DNA of 64,000 bases, from positions 2,385,961 through 2,449,960 of the forward strand of contig OZ025868.1 in NCBI GenBank assembly GCA_964019415.1, read 5' to 3'. The position numbers and the translations under genes were made by a program. Below are positions 51,384 to 64,000 of this stretch, in pieces. Under the pieces are notes generated by a model. The model was not told where the DNA came from. It saw nothing but the letters and a program-made list of their open reading frames with translations, and did no database searches. Position 1 is the stretch's first letter. The number at the start of each line of letters is the position of its first letter. This DNA is from Ianthella basta (Eukaryota > Porifera > Demospongiae > Verongiida > Ianthellidae).

Positions 51384-54080
51384 ACACACACATACACACA
51401 CACATGTGCGCATGCATGCACAACGCTTACCTGTGGCAGAAGGGACTGTTGGAACATGTGAAGTGAATACAGCTGTGGTATAACAACATCATGTTAACGT
51501 GTGAGAAGACAGGCAGAGCATAGAGTAGTAGAAGGGAAGACACACAAATGTTTCTGAAGATTATCAGTCCGATAATGACTTCTATGAATACAAATCTTGC
51601 ATAATTTGGTACACAACTCTAAATCCACCCCATTAATTCCCATCAATGGAGAAGGAAAGAATTCCAAGCATAATCGCAGCCAGGCCCAATGGAAGGAGCT
51701 ATGTCAAAAGACATTAAAGCATTGTGTCAAAACACGACACAATCATTCTGATCAAGTTGCAAAACATTTTAAATTTCCCGTATATGAAACATACATGTAT
51801 CACTCAAATAAGTACTCTGCTTCTTTATAACATGTGTATGTATACTAGTCTATACATTCTATAATATTTAAAGCTCACTGAACACAGCTGATGTCTTCCA
51901 TGTCACCATTTTAGTGACAATGCTTCCCATGTCATCACTCATGTTGGTGGGAACAGTGTTGAACTTGGTCATGTTCACTGTCACTGCCTCCTCTGACAGC
52001 CGTTGGGTCAGAGGTAGGGACAGAGTCACAAACCCATTTCAATGATCTGTGGTCTTGGAGTGGAACTCATCTGCTGTCATGTTAGCAACTTGCACTCCAT
52101 CAATGTCCACTGTGTACCTCTCAGTGGGGTAGCCAGGGCAGTCGGGCTCAAACTAAAGGGATGGACATGCGCTGCATGTAATTGTAGTAGGCAATGCTTA
52201 GTATTCCTCCCAAGTCACATGACTCACTTGCACAAATGTCACATTGATGAGGTCATGATCTGCTTCAATAGTGACACTGGTGATGATGAATTGACCAGGA
52301 CCTGAAGAAACATTCAGCACTACATGCAATGTATGGTCAGTATAAAACAATCACCATCCTATAATGTTAACGTTGTTGGACACAGGAGCTAGCTAGTGAG
52401 TCAGCCTCTGCACACATGCACCCTATTACATCCATTTACCACTATTAAGTTGTTGTAGGTAGATGAGATAATTGTCTCACATATAATATGTACACAGTCC
52501 AACTCGCTAGCCCCTCCATCTCCAAGTTGGTGCATATACAATCACTCACTTAACATCACACTGTCTCCCACTATCACAGTGTTTCCTCGTCGGTTGCCAA
52601 GGAGTGCAGTGGCAGTGGAGTGGTAGGTCCTACACCTCTCCAGGTTGCTGATGGTGTACTCCACAGTGCACCCACTGGAGGTGGTGCTGACTACTGAGAG
52701 AGGGGACACAGTGTGCTCCACTGAGAAGTACGAGGTGCACCTCGGGTAGAGGCTGCAGCTCTCTTGGAAGGAGTAGGTAAAGGTGGAGAGACGCTCAGAG
52801 AAGTTGGCTGTGAAGTTCACCAAAGAGAGTGTTGGTTGGTAGTCTAGAGTAAGAGATAGGGATGACAGAATTATTATTGAAATGCAAATTTAATGCTGTG
52901 TGCTATATGCACTACACTATGCTGATATCGATGTAGTTTGAGGGATGGGCATAATCTCTTACAACATTCACATGATCCACCACATAACAAAAGGCTATAT
53001 AGAGCCAGATGCTGACGGTTGATGACACACTGAAGCTGTATTATACATACATGTTATTAATTACAAGACATCACAACGCTCCTGAGTGTAGAGCAATGTA
53101 TTCAATTGTACAGTGATGCAGAGGGGACAAAGCATCATGCTGTATTGAGGTACCATACTTGGACAGCATCTAACATAATTGCACTGCACTGCTTTTGATG
53201 TTAATAACTGCAAATGCCGGAAGTTCTACAGTAAATATCAGTATAAAGCATACTACAATGCCGCATACACATTCAGGAATGCAAGCAATTATGAAATGAA
53301 ACCTGCACGCATATCCTTAGCTTGTGCAGGGGGTGATGATGAACCCATATGTAACACACAACTTGCACTGTGAGGGTCAGAATATTGCAACAAGCTCAAG
53401 CAAACAATTTCTGCCAATGTATATTAGCATCCTGTGTCTATGCATGTATAGACTGACCTGCAGGGATGAAGGAATACTGGACTGCATTGCTTTTGGTGAT
53501 GGTGCCCAGCACATCATACACACACTGGATGGTGAATCCATCTAAACCCACTCCACTGATGGTTGCTGTGTGTTCTGATAAAGCTTGAACAGTGTACACT
53601 GCTCCTGGGAATGCAGTGCCAAGGACATCACCACTCTCCACTGTCCCATTGTGTATCCACAGTGGGGCAGCACCACTGTCACCGTGTCTGCAGATGAGAG
53701 TGAGCTGATTGGAACAGTCCCCTTGGAGCTCCAAAGAGATACTGAAGGCAGTTATACAGCCTACACAGGATGAAAAACTAGTGGATGTTGGTAGACCACT
53801 GCCAATGCTCCCAGAAGACAACCAACCTATTGTGTCACTGTCACATTGCTTCACAAATAGTAGCGAGCTACAGTCTCTAAAGGCATTACGTAGCTAGTTC
53901 GCCACCTTATCCTCCAGTAGAGCACTCCAGTACTAGTATACAACAGTGACAGCCAACAGGGAGACTGTGTGACCACATGCACCTACATGGGGTGGGAGAG
54001 AGGTGAGGTACACAACTGAACAACTGAAGGAAAAGTAAACTGAGGATGGAGTGAATCCACTAACTAAATGAAACGGCCAT
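50750..54080 (-). pseudogene. R12: decayed receptor with TM and tail exons fused by deletion
   Basis: Exons: 54065-54080, 53906-53982, 53458-53760, 52550-52843, 52228-52301, 51879-52152, 51431-51472, and a fused block 50750-50972. Lesions: 2 extra bases in the signal-peptide exon (tagtatacaa near 53936-53942; 77 instead of 75 nt), a TGA at 52039-52041 where sisters have TCA in the 274-nt exon, and a deletion joining TM-exon sequence (VVYSLTALYIV) directly to the tail exon near 50916/50917, removing half the TM segment and the intron. The tail frame with SYCSVEM and SKYVNL survives but is not the frame delivered. The Ig exon (subtype II) appears to use an acceptor 15 bases upstream of the usual one. 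Confidence 0.88.
51001..51405. repeat. Compound (CA)n region
   Basis: Two CA-rich tracts (51001-51190 and 51327-51405) around a short unique segment containing tttctttccttctatttcac, in the R12 stalk-TM region. Confidence 0.95.
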
Positions 54081-54405
54081 TTTGAAGCTGTGTATATATG
54101 TATATACAAGGGGACTGTTCCTTAATTAGTGCACTCTTCAGAGCACACAGGTCAGGGCCTCACATGTAGTGCACTTGCTAATATACTGAAAGTAGTATGC
54201 ATTGTATTATTGAATTACACAATATGAAAGCTCATTGTTGCTGCATGTGTAGTCTGTCCCCACAGTACATTAAACAAATGCAAACACTCAGCTGGCCACA
54301 TCACTAACACTATAGGTTATTATGTAAATACACGTTTCTGACTATGCAATGATTTAGAAAGAATGCACACTGTCCATACAACAGTGGTTAGTGGATAATG
54401 AAACA

Positions 54406-59009
<4,604 letters not shown>

Positions 59010-59357
59010 TTTGAAGCTGTATACACATGTACAAGTGTAAGAGTGCTAGTGATAACAGGGACTGTCCCTTAGTTAATGCACTCTACAGAGCCACAGGTCA
59101 GGGTCTCACATGTAGTGCACTTGTTAATATACTGAAAAGTACTAGTATGCATTACATGCATTGTCTTTAATGAACTACACAATCATTATGAAAGCTCATT
59201 GTTGTTGCATGTGCAGTCTGTCCACGGTCCATCAAATGAATGCAGACACCTGACCACATTACTAAAAGTACAGGTTATTATGTGAGTACACAATTTCATC
59301 TATGCAGTGATTAATGAAGAAATGCACACTGTCCATACAACAGTGATTAGTGAAACA

Positions 59358-59598
59358 TTACAAATTGGCATATTTAGATTCATTCTCCAGCCGGCTGCTC
59401 ATTAGCTGTTGATGGCTCATTTCCACTGAACAGTAACTTGGGTTGGGTTGGAGCTGGATGCTGGTGGGGTCAACTGGAATAAGAGGCCCAGGAGGAGGAG
59501 GAGGGGAGGTGCTACTTTGATGGAAGGTTGAAACAAGTGACAACAGTCGTGGCTGCCACACTGTATAGCCAGGACAATGACAGTAAGAATGATGATTC
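59358..59598 (-). pseudogene. Orphan class B TM + tail fragment, fused by deletion
   Basis: Begins at an AG acceptor (59599-59600) with GIIILTVIVLAIQCGS, like the R10/R13 TM exon. It then jumps into tail-exon sequence near 59550 without the second half of the TM or the intron. The delivered frame is Pro-rich and ends TQVTVQWK; the SYCSVEM...SKYANL frame is offset. It lies upstream of the R13 start and downstream of R14, with no ectodomain exons of its own. Confidence 0.8.
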
Positions 59599-59729
59599 CT
59601 TCAATCAGAAAGTCAACCAACACTACAAATTATTACATCATGTGATGTTAAGAACACAGGAAACACAAACAAGTAATCAGTGTCAACTGCTCAAGCAAGA
59701 TAGCAATTATGTACACACAAGAACAGTGT

Positions 59730-59730
<1 letters not shown>

Positions 59731-59823
<93 letters not shown>

Positions 59824-59873
59824 ACACACACACACACACACATGCACACACCACACACACACACACACACACA
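59731..59873. repeat. (CA)n microsatellite
   Basis: CA run between the orphan minus-strand TM fragment and the orphan plus-strand tail exon. Confidence 0.96.
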
Positions 59874-59890
59874 TAAATACAACCAACCAG

Positions 59891-60030
59891 AGGAGTTGGC
59901 AGAGTCAGATACACTGCAGCCTTTCCAGCAGTATGCTGAGTTACAATTCGGTGATCGTGAGATGCATCCAATTGCTGCTCCTCCAAATGAGAATTTGAAT
60001 GTAAAGTACACAGAAATCAGTAAGACATAA
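59891..60030 (+). pseudogene. Orphan plus-strand receptor tail exon with tyrosine motifs
   Basis: After a CAG acceptor (59888-59890) the phase-1 frame reads EELAESDTLQPFQQYAELQF and ends NENLNVKYTEISKT then TAA. VKYTEI fits the ITIM pattern and YAEL is a YxxL motif. The end resembles the R0 tail (NENFDVQYQNISQA), so it belongs to the plus-strand subclass. No plus-strand TM, stalk or ectodomain exons are found near it. It is either a relic or an exon of an unseen gene. Confidence 0.6.
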
Positions 60031-60292
60031 CACAATAGCTCCTCATTCATCAAGTATACATCAGCATTACTCAGCACACCCATAAGTGTGTTGCATGGGT
60101 CGATAATTTGGAATCAGCAATTATTGATTTTGCATAATACAACATTCATGCACAAAGCAACAGCTCCTAATTCATCATGTAATTCAGTACTACAATAATT
60201 GCCACATTTGACTTGTAGCATGCATGCAAGATGCTGTACATGTTGAACAGTTATTTCATTGCATGGCTCATCCCTAGTGGAAGGTACTTGCA

Positions 60293-63200
60293 TCATTTTT
60301 GATGGAGCATCTCCATTGAACAGTAGCTGGGATTGGGTTGAAGTTGGATGGTGTTAGAGTCAGTGGGAGGAGGGGGGCCAGGATGGGAAGGAGGAGGGAA
60401 GGGGGTGGGGCTCCTCTGAAGAGAGACTGAAATAGAAAGTAAAGACTGACTGCATGTTGTGAACTGTTGAAAGGATGCATGCTGTTATGTGAAGGTGGTC
60501 TGATTAGCAGTTTACCTTTCTGTTTCAGCTTGTGGACTTTCCAACACAACACAGTAGTAACAATTCCAAATATGGTAATGGTCACCACCCACAGTAGTAC
60601 GAGGAAGGTGGTAGTAACAATACAGGTACCTGAGGAAATATAAACATCCATAAACTAGTTAGCATGCATTGTGCACAACATGTATGTATAATATGCACCT
60701 GCAATAATAATTTTAAAGGCTATTGTCACCTAAAGACTTATACTGTACAGGTATCACCATGCACGTGCATACGTATGCTATACTGCCTAATTGTCCATCC
60801 TATATATATATATATATATTGATTGCTGTTACAGTATCAGATGTGATGCAAAGTGATGATGCTCATTCATCAATTATTGCTTATTACACAAAAGTGAGCA
60901 CGTATTTGGAGGGACAGAGTTGGCACAAGTCATACAAATACCCGGTACATGTATACTCCTTGAGTGCTCAACAGTGTGACACCATCTTTACCTGCATCAC
61001 TGAAGGCTGCACTTGTCTGCTCAGATGGTGATGTTCGTATATCTGATGTAAGTGGAGGAATTTAGTAGAATAAATTAAATGAATCAGTTTTTGGGGAAGC
61101 AGTGACAATTGCTCCAGTAGCGTAGCTAATCTTAAATCATCCCACAGTTATACAAAGAATGGCTTAAAAGTAGCAATCAACAGTGCTAGCAATACATGTA
61201 GTGCAACTTTGCAGAATAAAATGCATCCCTGTTTTCTAGACATTAATGCACACTCTTGTCAATTTCGGCTCACCAAACACAGCTGATGTCCCCCATGTCA
61301 CCCTCTTAGTAACAATGTTCCCCATGTCATCACTAATGTTGGTGGGGACAGTGTTGAACTTGGTCATGTTCACTGTCACTGCCTCCTCTGACAGCCGTTG
61401 GGTCAGAGGTAGGGACAGAGTCACTGAGCCATTAGTGCGGCAGGTGGTTAGAGACTGGAAATGAATTACTGTCATGTTAGCAACTTGCACTCCATCAATG
61501 TCCACTGTGTACCTCTCAGTGGGGTAGCCAGGGCAGTCGGGCTCATACTGAAGGAATGAACAAATGACGCATGCATTGTTGTATGTAGGTTTAGAATAAC
61601 CATAATTATATAGCAGATGCAGTCTGAGATGCTGTAATGCATAATTATACTGTCTGTATATTTAACGGTACTATTAGCTATAATTACATATCACACACAG
61701 TATATGTTATACTGGTCATGATTACTTATGTATAACATTATAGCTTGTCAACAGCTATATGTAATAACATGACTCACTTGTACAAATGTCACATTGATGA
61801 CGTCATGATCTGCTCCAATAGTGACACTGGTGATGGTGAATCGGCCAGGACCAGAAGAAACATCCAGCACTACATACCATGTATGGTCTGTATAAAACAG
61901 TTACCCTCCTAGCTCATGTTGTTGTACAATATTCACATCTATAACACTACAAATGGTACTGAAACAGAAGTGAGTCAGCTCATGCACATGCATCCCATTA
62001 AATCCATTTAACACTATTATGTTGTTGTGGGTAGATGAGATAATTGCCTCACCTATACCACGTACACAGTCCAACTTGCTAGCCCCTCTATCTCCATATG
62101 TTGGTGCATGTACAATCACTCACTTAACATCACACTGTCTCCCACTATCACAGTGTTTCCTCGTCGGTTGCCAAACACTACAGTGGCAGTGGAGTGGTAG
62201 GTCCTACACCTCTCCAGGTTGCTGATGGTGTACTCCACAGTGCACCCACTGAAGGTGGTGCTGACTACTGAGAGAGGGGACGCAGTGTGCTCCACTGAGA
62301 AGTACGAGGTGCACCTCGGGTAGAGGCTGCAGCTCTCTTGGAAGGAGTAGGTGAAGGTGGAGAAGCGCTCAGAGAAATTGGTTGTGCAATTCACCAAGGA
62401 GAGCTCTGGCTGGTAGTCTATACAAGCATAATTAATACAGTTACATCAGTTACAGAATAATTAATGCAGCATGATCATAGTGCTGTAATGATTTGTGATT
62501 CACCCCTAAACATAGCATTGAGTGTACGTATAATAGGTAGATGCTCCTAGGGGGTGTATGTATGTATGCCAATTTCATTTGTGTAGCTATGTGTTTGTGA
62601 ATATACTATGCAATGAATGCATTGTACACTTTGCATCATCTACAATAGATGTTTGTGGTCAAGCTATATAGTTTATGGATTCATTGATGTCAGTCTGGCT
62701 CATAAGCATACCATAGCACAATAAATGAACTGCTGGCAGTAGTCAAAGCATAATTGATTGTCGTAACATGTTGTGACTGACCATTAGGAACAAATGAGTA
62801 CTGGATTGCATTGCTCTTGATGGGGGTGCCCTGTATGCTGTACACACACTGGATGTATCCATTCACTGCTGGTAAATTTCCTACTCCAATAACTGTCACT
62901 CTGTGTTCTGTGCTGCTCTGTAAAGAGTACATTGTCAACCCAGGGAAGGCAGTGACAAGGGGTTCACCGGCCCCCGCTGTCCCATTGTGTATCCAGTTTG
63001 GGTCAGTAAGAACAGCATCATGTCTACAGATGAGGGTGAGCTGGTCTGAACAGTCCCCTTGGAGCTCCAGGGAGACATCAAAGACAGCTGTGAGATGCAC
63101 AGAGCATGGTACAGTACATGAATATAGTGCACAACAGAGCTACCGCTGCATGTACACATAGCTACAGTACAATTCTAACTACAGTAGCTTAACTTAATCA

Positions 63201-63801
63201 CCACTACTTTAACACCATTAATGTGTGCACATGTCCGTATGTCTGTCTGTGGTTGATAATTTCTCCACCATCTTGCTGGGAAACAAACATGCAGCACATT
63301 ATCAAGAATTATGCGAAACCACATAGTAAGTGTCGTAAGAGTGTCCAGGTGGTCCATATTCTCTATGCTAGCCAGTTTGAGGCCAATGGCCACTTCCACT
63401 CGTCTTTTGATTGCAATATTTGTAGCTCTTCGTAACCAAGGACACTTGAGCCTTCACCCCATACTTCTTGAATCTACCCCAATATACATATCATTACTAC
63501 CTATTACTACAGTAGCTGTCATTAGAACGCCTGCTTTTGGTGGGCATATACAGTATATACTGTTAATATTACTTAGAACTAGAAGTGTGCACACAACGTG
63601 CACAGCTGCACTACACCAACTCAGTTACCCTCTCCTCCAGTAGAGCCTTCCAGTACTAGTACAACAGTGACAGCCAACAGGGAGACTGTGTGACCACTTG
63701 CACCTACATGGGGTAAGAGGGAGGTGAGGTACACAACTGAACAACTGAAGGAGAAGTAGACTGAGGATGGAATGAATCCACTAACCAAATGAAACGGCCA
63801 C
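60293..63801 (-). pseudogene. R14: short-tail class receptor with lost start codon and lost acceptor
   Basis: Exons: 63786-63801, 63629-63703, 62782-63087, 62124-62417, 61778-61851, 61274-61547, 60992-61006, 60516-60629, 60293-60426; 1302 nt in phase. The start codon is GTG (plus-strand cac at 63799-63801) where all sisters have ATG, with no in-frame ATG seen close upstream. The acceptor before the 74-nt exon is TG instead of AG (61852-61853). Other exons are open: Ig subtype I, two FN3-like domains, a 5-residue stalk, TM (TTTFLVLLWVVTITIFGIV), tail ending SYCSMEMLHQK, so no distal tyrosine. Possibly a recent pseudogene. The first FN3 exon reads EYT-SNLERCRTY as in paralogs. Confidence 0.7.
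63175..63560 (-). other. Conserved ORF-like block in R14 SP-Ig intron
   Basis: Fourth copy of the block seen in R4, R8 and R13; 74 open codons starting MEVAIGLKLASIENMDHLDT, nearly identical to R8. Unknown function. Confidence 0.4.
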
Positions 63802-64000
63802 TTTGAAGCTGCATACATATGTACATGAACTAGAGTACTAGTGATAACAGGGACTGTCCCTTAGTTAATGCACTCTACAGTGCACACAGGTCAGGGCCTC
63901 ACATGTAGCTAGTGCGCTTACCAATATACTGAAAGTAGTAGGCATTGCATGCATTGACATTAATGAACTACACAATTATTATATATGAAAGCTCATTGTT

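Overview
Organism. This is an animal nuclear genome, not a prokaryote. Genes are split into short exons with GT/AG borders, (CA)n/(GT)n microsatellites are frequent, and there is a LINE plus several small non-autonomous elements. The coding regions are signal-peptide, immunoglobulin (Ig), fibronectin-III-like (FN3), transmembrane (TM) receptors. Compact introns and receptor style suggest an early-branching invertebrate, most likely a demosponge. That is inference; no marker gene fixes the species.

Layout. The window is almost entirely one tandem array of paralogous single-pass receptor genes. I label them R1 to R14, left to right. All are on the minus strand, head to tail, usually 300-420 bp apart. 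At the far left lies the 3' half of a related plus-strand gene (R0, 58-2144), convergent with R1. The standard minus-strand gene has nine exons: a 16-nt ATG exon, a signal-peptide exon, an Ig exon, one FN3-like exon, a second FN3-like domain split over two exons (74 + 274 nt), a small Ser/Thr/Pro stalk exon, a TM exon and a tail exon. R2 and R7 replace the three FN3 exons with one 312-nt classical FN3 exon. Almost every internal junction is phase 1, which favours exon shuffling.

State of the copies. R2, R3, R5, R8, R11 and R13 join into uninterrupted reading frames of 374, 485, 477, 460, 472 and 463 aa. R1 is in frame but has an altered splice donor. R4 has a one-base frameshift. R10 is in frame until its tail exon, where a frameshift removes the tyrosine motifs. 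R6, R7, R9, R12 and R14 carry disabling lesions. Orphan exons (13.7, 22.3, 59.4 and 59.9 kb) mark further decay.

Function (inference). Most long tails end in SKYVNL, which fits the ITIM consensus and also contains a Grb2-type YxN site. R0 ends in a different ITIM-like motif, VQYQNI. R1, R6 and R14 have a short tail lacking the distal tyrosine. An expanding, gene-converting, pseudogene-rich Ig/FN3 array with inhibitory-type tails and a shared kappaB-like motif upstream of the ATG resembles an immune or self-recognition (allorecognition) receptor cluster.

Mobile DNA. A decayed LINE (38.7-42.5 kb) sits in an R10 intron. It encodes a 2A-like ribosome-skipping motif after a possible signal peptide and carries a nested small element with a 14-bp target duplication. 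A 453-bp element at 49.18-49.63 kb has 85-bp identical direct ends, a 12-bp target duplication and a complete type I hammerhead ribozyme fold; it looks like a metazoan retrozyme. Two inverted-repeat MITEs have 9-bp target duplications.
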